Positions 16,967 through 26,144 of a stretch of 64,000 nt of DNA are shown here, in pieces (positions within the stretch are counted from its first letter, which is position 1; each line of letters begins with the position of its first letter). The position numbers and the translations under genes are program-made. The notes beneath the pieces were generated by a model. It had not been told where the DNA came from, made no database searches, and saw only the letters and a program-made list of their open reading frames with translations. Where the stretch lies: NCBI RefSeq assembly GCF_024809855.1, contig NZ_JANUEM010000005.1, positions 172,701 through 236,700 on the forward strand, written 5' to 3'. The DNA comes from Rheinheimera pacifica. Its GTDB lineage: Bacteria; Pseudomonadota; Gammaproteobacteria; Enterobacterales; Alteromonadaceae.

Positions 16967-18205
16967 TTAGCGATGTTGTTGTTTCTGTTGGGGGAAGCTT
17001 TCTGAGGTCACCAAACCTTCAGAGCGGCCAATCACCAGTGCTACCATAGTATCGCCTGTTACATTGGTGGTGGTGCGCATCATATCGATAATCCGGTCTA
17101 CTGCGGCAATAAAAGCAATACCTTCAATGGGTAAACCCACCACGCTTAACGTTACCGTTAGCATAACCATTGCCGTACCCGGTACACCTGCAGTGCCAAC
17201 AGATGCTAATGTTGCAGTACCGGCAATCAGTAAGTAATCGAAGGCGGTAAGATCGATACCATACAGATGGGCAATAAAAATGGCGGCAATGGCCGGGTAA
17301 ATACCGCCACAACCGTCCATATTAATGGTTGCACCTAATGGCAGTACAAAACTGGCATAATCTTTTGATACACCTAAGTTTTCGGTTACCACTTTATGGC
17401 TTACCGGCAGGGTGCCGTAACTGCTGGCGCTACTGTAGGCTACCAGTTGTGCCGGTAAAATGGCTTTAAAGTAATCGCGTACACGCATACCACCAAACAA
17501 CTTAACCAGGCCGCCATAGGTAAATACGATATGGATAATGCAGGCCAGATAAATAGCCAGAATAAACTTGCCCAGTGGCAGTAAGGTGTCCAGGCCATAG
17601 TTACCTACCACCCAGGCCATTAAACCAAATACGCCAAGCGGGGTTAGTTCCAGTACCATGCGGGTGATCTGATACATAATATCGGCACCGGACAGCAGTA
17701 CTTTTTTCATCGGTGCCGCTTTTTCGCCAATTTTATTAATGGCGATACCCACTAAAGCTGCAAAGACAATAATCTGCAGAATATTACCGTTTACCATAGC
17801 TGCCAGCGGGTTAGTAGGAATAAGGTTGGTTATCACATCGGCTACCGGTGGAATGTCGCGCGGTTTTATCTCTGCAGCAGTTAATTGTACGGTATCGCCC
17901 CAGTTCACCAACGAGCCTACTGTTAAGCCAATTAAACTGGCAATAAAGGCCGTTAGCAAGAATAAGCCCACGGTTTTAAATGCCAGCCGCTGCATTTTGC
18001 CACTGTCGGCCAGTGAGGTAATACTGCTTATCAGGGCAAAAAATACCAGCGGCACTACCAGCATACGAATAGCGTTGATAAAGAAGGTGCCTAACGGTTT
18101 AAATATCGTGGCCGTTTCGCCCAGCAGGACACCGGTAGTAACACCCAGCAGTAAGGCACCCAGTACTCTTTGCCAGAACGGAATTGCAAACCAGAAAGCC
18201 AACAT
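16967..18205 (-). CDS. Sodium/proton dicarboxylate-amino acid symporter (DAACS)
   Basis: 412 residues with about eight membrane helices and two re-entrant loops. Family landmarks are the serine-rich SSASSYGTLPVS loop (hairpin 1), the NMDG motif (LGATINMDGCGG) of the cation site, and the GVPGTAMVMLT segment of hairpin 2. The family carries glutamate, aspartate, C4-dicarboxylates or serine with Na+ or H+; the subtype is not decidable here. It is monocistronic. The 222-base region between it and DUF885 shows no gene. No good ribosome site precedes the ATG at 18205. Confidence 0.88.
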   Translation of the reverse strand: MLAFWFAIPFWQRVLGALLLGVTTGVLLGETATIFKPLGTFFINAIRMLVVPLVFFALISSITSLADSGKMQRLAFKTVGLFLLTAFIASLIGLTVGSLVNWGDTVQLTAAEIKPRDIPPVADVITNLIPTNPLAAMVNGNILQIIVFAALVGIAINKIGEKAAPMKKVLLSGADIMYQITRMVLELTPLGVFGLMAWVVGNYGLDTLLPLGKFILAIYLACIIHIVFTYGGLVKLFGGMRVRDYFKAILPAQLVAYSSASSYGTLPVSHKVVTENLGVSKDYASFVLPLGATINMDGCGGIYPAIAAIFIAHLYGIDLTAFDYLLIAGTATLASVGTAGVPGTAMVMLTVTLSVVGLPIEGIAFIAAVDRIIDMMRTTTNVTGDTMVALVIGRSEGLVTSESFPQQKQQHR

Positions 18206-18248
18206 AAAACAGCGCCAAAATTCAATTTTACGCCATTATAGAGACAAC

Positions 18249-18272
18249 AAAAGCGGCAACAAGGCCGCTTTT
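18249..18272 (-). terminator. Terminator between queC and the symporter gene
   Basis: AAAAGCGGC (18249-18257) and GCCGCTTTT (18264-18272) form a perfect 9-bp stem. Leftward reading ends in TTTTGT, serving queC, which stops at 18300. Confidence 0.8.
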
Positions 18273-18299
18273 CTATATGTTATAACCAGTTGTGCGGTA

Positions 18300-18968
18300 T
18301 TAGCTCAGGTTTTGCTCATATGGCAGTGGATCTGTAACGTTATTCAGCGTAAAGGCTTCTAACCGCTCCTGGCAGGAGCCGCACTTACCGCAGGCTTTTT
18401 CGCGGCCGTTGTAGCAGGTCCAGGTTTTACTGTAATCCAGCCCCATTGCCAGGCCATCAGCCAGGATCTCTATTTTGGTTTGTGCCAGATAAGGGCTGAT
18501 GATATCGACCGGTTCGTAGTTGGCTATCTGGCAGACATCATGCATTTTTTGCACAAATTCCGGCCGGCAGTCGGGGTAAATAAAATGATCGCCCGAGTGT
18601 GCTCCGTAATATACCTGCGATGCGCCCAGCGATACCGCGTAACCTACCGCCAGCGACAGCAAAATCATATTGCGGTTGGGTACTACGGTAGACTTCATAT
18701 TATCTGCAGCGTAATGGCCTTCAGGAATATCAATATTGTCGGTTAATGAAGAGCCCGCCAGCAGTTGGTTAATCGCAGAAATATCAACAATTTTATGCTT
18801 GATACCCAGTTCCTGACATACCTGTGCGGCGCACTGCAGCTCTTTTACATGGCGCTGGCCATAGTTAAAAGACAAAGCGTATACATCATGGCCGGCCTGC
18901 ACAGCTTTGTGTAACACAGTGAAGGAATCCATCCCTCCGGAGTAAATCACTACAACTTTGTTCGGCAT
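18300..18968 (-). CDS. queC: 7-cyano-7-deazaguanine synthase
   Basis: 222 residues. It turns 7-carboxy-7-deazaguanine into preQ0 using ATP and ammonia, in queuosine biosynthesis. The PP-loop SGGMDS is at 10-15, and the C-terminal zinc-binding cysteines are seen in the [12 protein letters not shown] segment. The length matches the family. It is divergent from queE, which makes its substrate, with a 113-base shared promoter region. The terminator at 18249 closes it. Confidence 0.96.
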   Translation of the reverse strand: MPNKVVVIYSGGMDSFTVLHKAVQAGHDVYALSFNYGQRHVKELQCAAQVCQELGIKHKIVDISAINQLLAGSSLTDNIDIPEGHYAADNMKSTVVPNRNMILLSLAVGYAVSLGASQVYYGAHSGDHFIYPDCRPEFVQKMHDVCQIANYEPVDIISPYLAQTKIEILADGLAMGLDYSKTWTCYNGREKACGKCGSCQERLEAFTLNNVTDPLPYEQNLS

Positions 18969-19081
18969 AGCAGGCTCTCTCTTGTATAATACGGCTTAAA
19001 TTTTCTGTAAATGCTGCCGGCCCTGAAGCCGGGCGCGCATTGTACTGTAATTCAGCCACAGGCTAAAGGGCAAAGCACAGA

Positions 19082-19747
19082 GTGTATAAAGTTAACGAGG
19101 TTTTTGAAACCATTCAGGGCGAGGGTAGTTTTACCGGCGTCGCAGCTATTTTTATCCGGTTGCAGGGCTGCCCGGTAGGATGCAGCTGGTGCGACACCAA
19201 ACACACCTGGGATATTAAAGACGAGCTGGCAAGGCCGCTGGGCGATATTGTGATCAAAACTGCTGAGACAGAGCACTGGGCAGGGGTTACGGCTGAGGAT
19301 TTGCTGGCACTGTTTGCTAAAGAAGGCTATCAGGCTAAGCATGTGGTTATTACCGGTGGTGAGCCGTGTATGTACGACCTTAACCCTTTATGCGAATTGC
19401 TGCACCAACATGGCTACAACACGCAAATTGAAACCAGTGGCACTTTTGCTGTTCAGGCACCCGCGCAAACCTGGGTTACCGTATCACCTAAGGTGAATAT
19501 GGCTGGTGGCTATACCGTATTGCAAAGTGCGCTGGACAGAGCCAATGAAATTAAACACCCGATAGCAATGGAAAAACATGTCGATGAATTGCGGCAGTTA
19601 TTGCAACATACTGATACTAAAGCTAAGCTGATTTATCTGCAGCCTATCAGTCAGCAGCGCCGTGCCACAGAACTGGCAATAGCAATGTGTAAAAAATATA
19701 ACTGGCGGCTTAGTGTACAGGTGCATAAATATTTAGGGATCAGCTAA
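19082..19747 (+). CDS. queE: 7-carboxy-7-deazaguanine synthase
   Basis: 221 residues, radical-SAM enzyme of preQ0 synthesis acting just before QueC. The CxxxCxxC cluster motif reads CPVGCSWC (about residues 30-37), followed by DTKHTWD. The N-terminal VFETIQGEGSFTG segment is diagnostic of QueE, and VITGGEP is the SAM-binding GGE motif. The start is GTG. The stop codon abuts the ATG of the next gene with no gap, so they share a transcript. Confidence 0.96.
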   Translation: MYKVNEVFETIQGEGSFTGVAAIFIRLQGCPVGCSWCDTKHTWDIKDELARPLGDIVIKTAETEHWAGVTAEDLLALFAKEGYQAKHVVITGGEPCMYDLNPLCELLHQHGYNTQIETSGTFAVQAPAQTWVTVSPKVNMAGGYTVLQSALDRANEIKHPIAMEKHVDELRQLLQHTDTKAKLIYLQPISQQRRATELAIAMCKKYNWRLSVQVHKYLGIS

Positions 19748-20161
19748 ATGCCACAAAATATTGAGCCGTTTTTTCAGCGTTATGCCGACGCCTATTCCAA
19801 TTACCAGCTATCGCCTTTGCTGGAGTTAGTCTCGTTGCCGTGCATGTTATTAGCCGATGAAAGCAAAATAATGTTTTCTGAGCCTGAAAGCCTGCGCCAG
19901 TATTTTGAACAGCAATTTGAACAGTACCGCGAGGTAGGGGTAAGCCGGGTAAGTTTCCGCCTGCAAAGTCAGGTGCGGTTGTCAGAAAGCTTAAGGTTTG
20001 TCAGTTTGTACTGGTATTTCTATGGTAAGGGCGATCAGGTGTTGTTTACCTGCCATACCTCTTATACATTGCAGCCACAGCAAGGAAACTGGCAATTGGT
20101 TGCCTTAGTAACTGACGACGAGCAAGCGGCTTATCAACGGGTGCGTAACGCTCAGGCCTGA
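19748..20161 (+). CDS. NTF2/SnoaL-like fold protein, unknown function
   Basis: 137 residues. The helical opening IEPFFQRYADAYSNYQLSPLLELV and the later VSFRLQSQVRLSESLRFVSLYWYFYG beta stretches suggest an NTF2-like cone fold, as in small ketosteroid-isomerase-type or stress proteins. It begins directly at the queE stop and is presumably co-translated, but nothing ties it to queuosine chemistry. Its 3' end overlaps the convergent LON-domain gene by ten bases. Confidence 0.6.
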   Translation: MPQNIEPFFQRYADAYSNYQLSPLLELVSLPCMLLADESKIMFSEPESLRQYFEQQFEQYREVGVSRVSFRLQSQVRLSESLRFVSLYWYFYGKGDQVLFTCHTSYTLQPQQGNWQLVALVTDDEQAAYQRVRNAQA

Positions 20162-20730
20162 TGCGACAACCAGGCTTGTAAGCTGTCCAGGCACGGTGCC
20201 GGGCTGTTTTCCTGCGCCAGTTGTTGTTTAAGTGCAGGCTGCATAGGAATAAGCTCCAGCCAGCGTGATGCCAGCCAGGCGGCGTCAGTATATTTAGGCG
20301 TTGGATATAGCTGCTTTATAGCCGGGTATTGCTGTAATAGCTTTTGCAATTGTCTGATAAGCGGGGTGTACTCTGCATTAACATCTGTGGTTGCCCAATT
20401 TGCCATAGGTTCGGTTTTTGCAACGTGCAATTGATCAGGCTCTTGCCAGCGTTTAGTAATTTTTACCCGTTCAATGCCAGCTATGGTAATACCCAGCAAG
20501 CCATCCTCCAGTTGTTCAAAATCTTCAATCTGCACCCGCGTTGCCAGTGGTAAAATACGATCAGCATGCTGCTTGCTGACATAAGGGTTAATTTGCGCCA
20601 GGGCAAAATCGCGTTTACCGGCACTGGCTTCGCTTACCAAACGTATATAGCGTGGCTCAAATACCCGTAACCGCATACGGCCTTCAGGTAAAATAAAACT
20701 GTTTAGCGGAAATAATGCCAGTTCTTTCAT
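20152..20730 (-). CDS. LON substrate-binding-domain protein
   Basis: 192 residues. It is related only to the N-terminal domain of Lon protease: LALFPLNSFILPEGRMRLRVFEPRYI (residues about 4-29) is the typical opening, and LGITIAGIERVKI continues the beta domain. It has no AAA+ or protease domain, so it should bind unfolded or specific partners without cleaving them. Stand-alone LON proteins of this length are common in gammaproteobacteria and remain uncharacterised. It is convergent with the NTF2-like gene. Confidence 0.85.
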   Translation of the reverse strand: MKELALFPLNSFILPEGRMRLRVFEPRYIRLVSEASAGKRDFALAQINPYVSKQHADRILPLATRVQIEDFEQLEDGLLGITIAGIERVKITKRWQEPDQLHVAKTEPMANWATTDVNAEYTPLIRQLQKLLQQYPAIKQLYPTPKYTDAAWLASRWLELIPMQPALKQQLAQENSPAPCLDSLQAWLSHQA

Positions 20731-20807
20731 AGTGCTGCTGATAAAGTTGTATAGTTGCCTGTTATACGTAACATGAGCGGCAATGGTTTGGCAGCAGCAG
20801 AGGTTTT

Positions 20808-22007
20808 ATGACACTACAACACTGGATTTATCTGATAACAGCGGTGCTGACACTAAATATCGCGTTATTACTACTGTTATTATTACGCCGTGCGCCGGGC
20901 AGTGGCCTGGCTGAACAACTGGCTCAGCATAAGCTTGAGCTGGTGCAGCAGCAGGGGCAGTTTCAGCAACAATTGCTGGAACAACAGCATTTGCAGCGCC
21001 AGCATTTACAACAACAGCAGCAAGAGCATTTGCTGCAGGTATTACAAAAAATAACTGACACCCAGCAATCAGCCCGTTTTGAGCTGAGTAAAAACCTGCA
21101 GCAGCAAGCGATTATGCTGGCAGAGCAGGTAAAGCAATTAACACAGAGTATTGATCAGCGGTTAAAAGACATTGCCGGTCAGGTAGAGCGCCGTTTAAGT
21201 GAAGGTTTTGAAAAAACGAATCAAACCTTCACCGATATTGTTAAACGGCTGGCGTTGATTGATGATGCGCAGAAAAAAATTACCGAGCTGTCTACTAACG
21301 TTGTCAGCCTGCAGGAAGTATTGGCTGATAAACGCTCACGCGGTGCTTTTGGTGAAGTACAGTTAACCGCGCTGATCCGTAATGTAATGCCCGAGCAGCA
21401 TTTTTCACTGCAGCATACGTTGAGCAATGGTCGTATTGCCGATTGCGTACTGTTTTTACCCAAGCCCAGCGGTAACATTGTTATCGATGCCAAATTTCCG
21501 CTGGAAAGCTATAAAAAGATGACCGAGCCACAATTTGGCCCGGAAGAGCGCAGGCTGGCGCAGCGCCAGTTTAAGCTGGATATTAAAAAACACATTAACG
21601 ATATTGCCGATAAATACATTATTGCCAATGAAACCTCGGATGGCGCAATTATGTTTTTACCTGCCGAGGCTATTTTTGCTGAGCTACATGCCTATCATGC
21701 CGACATTGTCGAAGAAGCTTACCGGCGCCGGGTGTGGTTAACCTCGCCAACAACGTTAATGGCCGTACTAACCACGGCCCGTAGTGTGCTAAAAGACGAC
21801 GCGACACGCAGGCAAATTCATTTAATTCAGGAACACCTGATTAAGCTGGCAGAAGATTTTGACCGCTTCCGTGGCCGCTTTGATAACCTGGCGAAGCATA
21901 TTGATCAGGCTGCGACTGACGTAAAGCAGATCCATACGTCAGCGCATAAAATAAGCAGCCGTTTCAGCCAGATAGAAAAAGTGGAATGGCTGGAAGAACG
22001 CGATTAA
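20808..22007 (+). CDS. rmuC: DNA recombination protein RmuC
   Basis: 399 residues (E. coli 475). An N-terminal membrane helix (WIYLITAVLTLNIALLLLLLL) is followed by a very Gln-rich coiled coil (about 35-110) and the RmuC nuclease-like domain with the conserved RGAFGEVQL, IVIDAKFPLE and AIMFLPAEAIF segments. In E. coli RmuC limits inversions at short inverted repeats; a nuclease role is inferred from its PD-(D/E)XK-like motifs (here the DAK). It is a single gene between two leftward genes. Confidence 0.94.
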   Translation: MTLQHWIYLITAVLTLNIALLLLLLLRRAPGSGLAEQLAQHKLELVQQQGQFQQQLLEQQHLQRQHLQQQQQEHLLQVLQKITDTQQSARFELSKNLQQQAIMLAEQVKQLTQSIDQRLKDIAGQVERRLSEGFEKTNQTFTDIVKRLALIDDAQKKITELSTNVVSLQEVLADKRSRGAFGEVQLTALIRNVMPEQHFSLQHTLSNGRIADCVLFLPKPSGNIVIDAKFPLESYKKMTEPQFGPEERRLAQRQFKLDIKKHINDIADKYIIANETSDGAIMFLPAEAIFAELHAYHADIVEEAYRRRVWLTSPTTLMAVLTTARSVLKDDATRRQIHLIQEHLIKLAEDFDRFRGRFDNLAKHIDQAATDVKQIHTSAHKISSRFSQIEKVEWLEERD

Positions 22008-22019
22008 CCGGTGAAAGTA

Positions 22020-22439
22020 TTATTGCCTGGGGTCGTCTTTGAGCTTGGGTATTTTTAGCCCGAGCTCCTGGCCACGATGGCGGGCATAGTAAGTACAACC
22101 GACAAACATCAGGCTGGCCAGCACCAGTTCAATTACTGACAATAGCTGATGCATACCGCTGCTTACCCACAGGTTGGTCAGGCTGTGCAAAAAATAAATC
22201 ATCACAATAAAGTTAGCCCAGGCCATGGTATAAGCATGGCCTTTTACAATGCCATACAAAGGCAGCCACAGCGGCAGCCAGAGTAAAGCAAGTAATACAT
22301 AGGCATTACCCATTTGTGGTGGTGAAAGCCATAAAATCCATAGTGGTTGTAATAACCACAAACCAAAAAAACCAAGCCGGCCCAGTAATAAGTAGCGTGT
22401 TGTTTTAGCCGACATCGGCGTAGTACTGCCTGGTTGCAT
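22020..22439 (-). CDS. DUF2069 inner-membrane protein
   Basis: 139 residues with four predicted membrane helices (for example LGRLGFFGLWLLQPLWILWL and LLALLWLPLWLPLYGIV). DUF2069 proteins are found next to wrbA in many gammaproteobacteria and have no known function. The start at 22439 is three bases after the wrbA stop codon; a downstream ATG at 22415 is possible but has no ribosome site. It is last in the arsC-wrbA-DUF2069 operon. Confidence 0.82.
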   Translation of the reverse strand: MQPGSTTPMSAKTTRYLLLGRLGFFGLWLLQPLWILWLSPPQMGNAYVLLALLWLPLWLPLYGIVKGHAYTMAWANFIVMIYFLHSLTNLWVSSGMHQLLSVIELVLASLMFVGCTYYARHRGQELGLKIPKLKDDPRQ

Positions 22440-22442
22440 AAT

Positions 22443-23021
22443 TTATAACCTGTGTTGTTTTAATTGCAGGCTTAACGTAGCCAGCCGTTTACCAAACGCG
22501 ATGGCCAGCCGTTGTTCATCTACGCTGAGTTTGTCATCGCTGTGGTGGCCGCTGACATGCGTAGGGCCGTAGGGAGTGCCACCGGTTTGCGTTTGGTGCA
22601 GCTCTGGCTCGCTATACGGAATACCTGTTAGCAGCATACCATGGTGCAACAGTGGCAGGCTCATGCTAAGCAAGGTAGCTTCATTACCGCCGTGCATACT
22701 ACCGGACGACGTAAAAACACCTGCAGGCTTGTCAATTAACTCACCTTTAAGCCAGACACTGGTGGTGCTGTCCCAGAATGCTTTGGCATCCGCTACCATA
22801 TTGCCAAACCGCACCGGGCTGCCAAAGGCCAGGCCGTCGCAACCGGCTAGTTCTTTAACATCTACCAGTGCATGGCGGCTGGCGTGTTGTTTGTCCAACG
22901 GTGGAATACAACGCACCAATGCTTCGGCGCCGCTTTGTTGTACGCCAATAGCAATTTTGTCTGCCAGTGCCGCTACTGCCCCGTGGCGCGAATAATACAA
23001 AATCAGAACGCGGCAGCTCAT
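22443..23021 (-). CDS. wrbA: NAD(P)H:quinone oxidoreductase, WrbA-type flavoprotein
   Basis: 192 residues. The flavodoxin-like fold has an FMN-phosphate loop in YYSRHGAVAALA (residues about 9-20), GSPVRFGNM and the later GSMHGGNEAT loop. It reduces quinones by two electrons, avoiding semiquinone radicals. It overlaps arsC by four bases and is followed three bases later by DUF2069, a conserved operon order. Confidence 0.92.
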   Translation of the reverse strand: MSCRVLILYYSRHGAVAALADKIAIGVQQSGAEALVRCIPPLDKQHASRHALVDVKELAGCDGLAFGSPVRFGNMVADAKAFWDSTTSVWLKGELIDKPAGVFTSSGSMHGGNEATLLSMSLPLLHHGMLLTGIPYSEPELHQTQTGGTPYGPTHVSGHHSDDKLSVDEQRLAIAFGKRLATLSLQLKQHRL

Positions 23022-23365
23022 GATAGTAACGGCAGAATATTACTGGCCGGACGGCCAATAACGGCCTTATTGCCCTTAATAATCACCGGGCGCTCAATCA
23101 GTTTGGGGTGTTGTGCCATAGCAGCAATCAGTTGCTGTTCGCTCAGGGCCATATTGTCCAGCCCCAGTTGTTTGTATTCTTCTTCTTTATTGCGCAATAG
23201 TTGGCGGGCCGGCATAACCAACATACCCAGTAAAGTTGTTAGCTCATCTGCAGTTAGTGGGGTTTTTAAATATTCGACTACCTCAACAGCTTGTGCCTTT
23301 TGTTGCAGCAGATCTAGCGCTTCACGGCTCTTTGAGCAGCGTGGGTTATGCAAAATTTTTATCAT
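23018..23365 (-). CDS. ArsC/YfgD-family glutaredoxin-dependent reductase
   Basis: 115 residues. The catalytic cysteine is in HNPRCSKSREAL (Cys10), and the ERPVIIKG segment near residue 90 supplies the conserved Arg of ArsC. The gene order next to bepA matches E. coli yfgD-bepA, so it is more probably the YfgD housekeeping homologue than a dedicated arsenic-resistance gene; there is no arsR or arsB here. It overlaps wrbA by four bases. Confidence 0.88.
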   Translation of the reverse strand: MIKILHNPRCSKSREALDLLQQKAQAVEVVEYLKTPLTADELTTLLGMLVMPARQLLRNKEEEYKQLGLDNMALSEQQLIAAMAQHPKLIERPVIIKGNKAVIGRPASNILPLLS

Positions 23366-23396
23366 TAGTGGTTCCTGTTGCGGCAGGGCCTGAGCG

Positions 23397-24842
23397 CTAC
23401 ATACGCTGCAGGCGGTTAAATTCGGCCTGTAGTTGTTTTTTCTTTGCTTCCAGCCGGCGGTTTTCGAGCTTTTGCTCCGGCTTAAGATGATTTAATGCTT
23501 CGTTAAGATCATCAATGGCTTTGGGGTAGTTAGCCATCTGGTAAGCTAAATCGGCTCTGGCTTCATAGTATTTGCCAAAATCCCCTAATGCTTTGTAGGC
23601 ATCTGACAGTAAATCATAGGCCAGTATGTTGTCATTTTTGTAGAACAGCAGGCTTTTCAGCAAATGAATTGCCAGATGGTGACCATCTGATTTCATCGCC
23701 GCATTGGCATAGTTTAGCGTAACTACCTGATTATTTGGCCGCAGCAGGTATTGCTGTTCCAGCATATCAAGACAAAGCTGATACTCTTTTTGCCCTAATA
23801 AAATGTCAGTATAAACATCAATGTAGTATAGGTTATGCTCGTCTTTTTCCAGCAACTGTTCAATAAGTTTACGGGCTTGATCCAGTTTACCGTTGTCAAG
23901 CAAGGTTATGGCCAGGCCGTATTGGTTAGCTTTGGTATTACCCCCGGGCTCGCTCAGTTTTTTGCGGAAGGTATGCTCGGCGTCTTTTTTATTGTAATGA
24001 TAACGCGCCAGTACTCTGGCTTTACTTAACGTAAAATCCTGGCTGTCGGGAACAAAGCGCTGCGGGAATTGCTCTGCCCGCATCCGTGTGTCGCTTACCC
24101 GGTTTTGCGATAACGGGTGGGTTTGTAAAAAAGCCAACTGCTGACTAATAAAACGGTTTTGCTCTGTCAGTTTACGAAAAAAATTAGGCACGGCATAAGG
24201 GTCAAAGCCGGTATCTGCCAACACCTGCATACCAATGCGGTCGGCTTCCTGCTCGTTACTACGGGTAAAGTTTATTGCACTTTGCTGCGCAGCGCCCTGG
24301 GTTGCCATCATCGCCGCCATGCCAGCTTCCGGGTTAACCGTAGCCAGTACAATAGCACCTAATACGCCAGCCAGCGTTAACGGGGCTTTTTGGCTTTGTG
24401 CTTCAACAAAACGGGCAATATGGCGCTGCGTTACGTGGGCAATTTCGTGCGCCATAACAGAGGCAAACTCACTTTCAGTATCTGCAATGGCCAGGGTGCC
24501 GGTATGGGATGCGATATTGCCGCCCAAGGTAGCAAAGGCGTTTATGTTTCTGTCTTGCACCCAATAGAATTTAAAGGGAAAACGTACATCGTTAGAGCGC
24601 GCGACTAAACGGTTACCCAAAGAATTTATATATTCGTCAAGCAGCGGATCGTACACCATAGGCAAACTGCCACGGGTTTGGCGCATCATTACATCGCCAA
24701 GCTGTTTTTCTTTATCCGGTGTAATGACGCTAAAGCCATTGCCACCCAAATCCGGCAAGCTACTGGCAGCGCATACTGAGCTAATCAGGCTGGCTGCAAA
24801 CAGGCAGGATGTTAAAGAGTTGATTACTGCTGAAAATTTCAT
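23397..24842 (-). CDS. bepA: Beta-barrel assembly-enhancing protease BepA
   Basis: 481 residues (E. coli BepA 487). A signal peptide (about 1-25) leads the M48 zinc protease domain with HEIAH at 132-136 and the third ligand in NEQEADRIG, followed by C-terminal TPR repeats (about 300-470). In E. coli it helps LptD mature and degrades stalled outer-membrane proteins at BAM. BamC is also encoded in this window, although not in the same operon. It lies 31 bases upstream of arsC and probably heads that operon. Confidence 0.94.
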   Translation of the reverse strand: MKFSAVINSLTSCLFAASLISSVCAASSLPDLGGNGFSVITPDKEKQLGDVMMRQTRGSLPMVYDPLLDEYINSLGNRLVARSNDVRFPFKFYWVQDRNINAFATLGGNIASHTGTLAIADTESEFASVMAHEIAHVTQRHIARFVEAQSQKAPLTLAGVLGAIVLATVNPEAGMAAMMATQGAAQQSAINFTRSNEQEADRIGMQVLADTGFDPYAVPNFFRKLTEQNRFISQQLAFLQTHPLSQNRVSDTRMRAEQFPQRFVPDSQDFTLSKARVLARYHYNKKDAEHTFRKKLSEPGGNTKANQYGLAITLLDNGKLDQARKLIEQLLEKDEHNLYYIDVYTDILLGQKEYQLCLDMLEQQYLLRPNNQVVTLNYANAAMKSDGHHLAIHLLKSLLFYKNDNILAYDLLSDAYKALGDFGKYYEARADLAYQMANYPKAIDDLNEALNHLKPEQKLENRRLEAKKKQLQAEFNRLQRM

Positions 24843-25048
24843 GATAACAACGCCCGGGCTCTTCTGTGTGTCAGATCAACAATGCAGACTTTGTCTGCTA
24901 TTTTGCTGATTAGTTCCAGTGTTTGTGTCGTGCTAATTTACCATATATTTTGTCAGCTCAGAGTGTTAACTGCCAAATTATCTGTGATCTTCGGTATACT
25001 CAAAATACGACAGCAATTGTTTAACCCCCTGTAACACGGAGTAATAAT

Positions 25049-26122
25049 ATGCTGGACTGGCTGAAAAAATGGTACGCCAATAAGTTTTCTGACCCTCAGG
25101 TTGTTACGTTATTCCTGTTATTGCTGATCGGCTTTATGGCCATTTACTGGCTAAGCGGTATTTTGGCACCGGTGTTGGTGGCCATTGCCTTTGCCTACTT
25201 GCTGGAGTGGCCTGTGGTACGGCTTTGCAAGTTAGGTTTGTCACGAGGTGTCAGTACCATTGCGGTGGTGGCTGGTTTTGTTGGCCTGGCTACACTGACC
25301 CTGATGTGGATTATTCCCATTTTCTGGTATCAGGGGCGTAATTTACTGCGCGATTTACCACAGATGATAGATCAGGGCCGTGCTTATATGCTTGAGCTGC
25401 CTGAAAACTTCCCCGGTATTGTCAGTGTTGAACAGGTGAATATTTTAATGCATTCAGTTGATGAGCGGGTGATGGCCTTTGGCCGTAATATGCTGGAGTT
25501 GTCGCTGGCTTCTATTGTTGATTTGGTGGCGCTGCTGATTTATCTGGTATTGGTGCCGCTAATGGTATTTTTTATGCTTAAAGATAAAGCGCAGTTAACT
25601 GCCAGTTTTGCCCGGTGGCTGCCAACAGAGCGTAAGCTTATTACCCAGGTGTGGCATGAAATGAACACCCAGATCATGAACTATATCCGCGGCAAGATTC
25701 TCGAAATTCTGATTGTTGGTACGGTTAGCTATGCTGTGTTTGCGCTGTTTGGGCTGAACTACCCGTTGTTACTGGGTGTGCTGGTAGGGTTGTCAGTGTT
25801 AATTCCCTATGTTGGTGCCGCAGTAGTAACCTTGCCGGTAGCATTGGTGGCGTTTTTTCAGTGGGGGCCAACAGCCGAATTCGGTTATCTGATGCTGGCA
25901 TATGGCATTATTCAGGCGCTGGATGGTAATTTGCTGGTGCCGTTGCTGTTTTCTGAGGCGGTAGATTTAAACCCGGTATTTATTATTATTGCTGTGCTGT
26001 TTTTTGGCGGTCTGTTTGGTTTTTGGGGTATTTTCTTTGCCATTCCGCTGGCATCACTGGTTAAAGCCACTATTAATGCGTGGTCGACCAGAATACATCC
26101 ATACTCTGAGCCGACCGATTAG
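25049..26122 (+). CDS. perM: PerM/AI-2E family transporter
   Basis: 357 residues with about seven to eight membrane helices, including LFLLLLIGFMAIYWLSGILAPV near the N-terminus and the family's late VDLNPVFIIIAVLFFGGLFGFWG stretch. The family includes exporters and Na+/H+ antiporter-like members; the true substrate of PerM is unsettled. It is divergent from bepA, as in E. coli where perM and bepA adjoin, which supports the assignment. Confidence 0.9.
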   Translation: MLDWLKKWYANKFSDPQVVTLFLLLLIGFMAIYWLSGILAPVLVAIAFAYLLEWPVVRLCKLGLSRGVSTIAVVAGFVGLATLTLMWIIPIFWYQGRNLLRDLPQMIDQGRAYMLELPENFPGIVSVEQVNILMHSVDERVMAFGRNMLELSLASIVDLVALLIYLVLVPLMVFFMLKDKAQLTASFARWLPTERKLITQVWHEMNTQIMNYIRGKILEILIVGTVSYAVFALFGLNYPLLLGVLVGLSVLIPYVGAAVVTLPVALVAFFQWGPTAEFGYLMLAYGIIQALDGNLLVPLLFSEAVDLNPVFIIIAVLFFGGLFGFWGIFFAIPLASLVKATINAWSTRIHPYSEPTD

Positions 26123-26144
26123 CAGCCAACCAATTAACACCCGG

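Noticed and set aside
23018..23365. Arsenic resistance operon
   Set aside because: Only ArsC-like genes without arsR, arsB or acr3; the gene order matches housekeeping yfgD.
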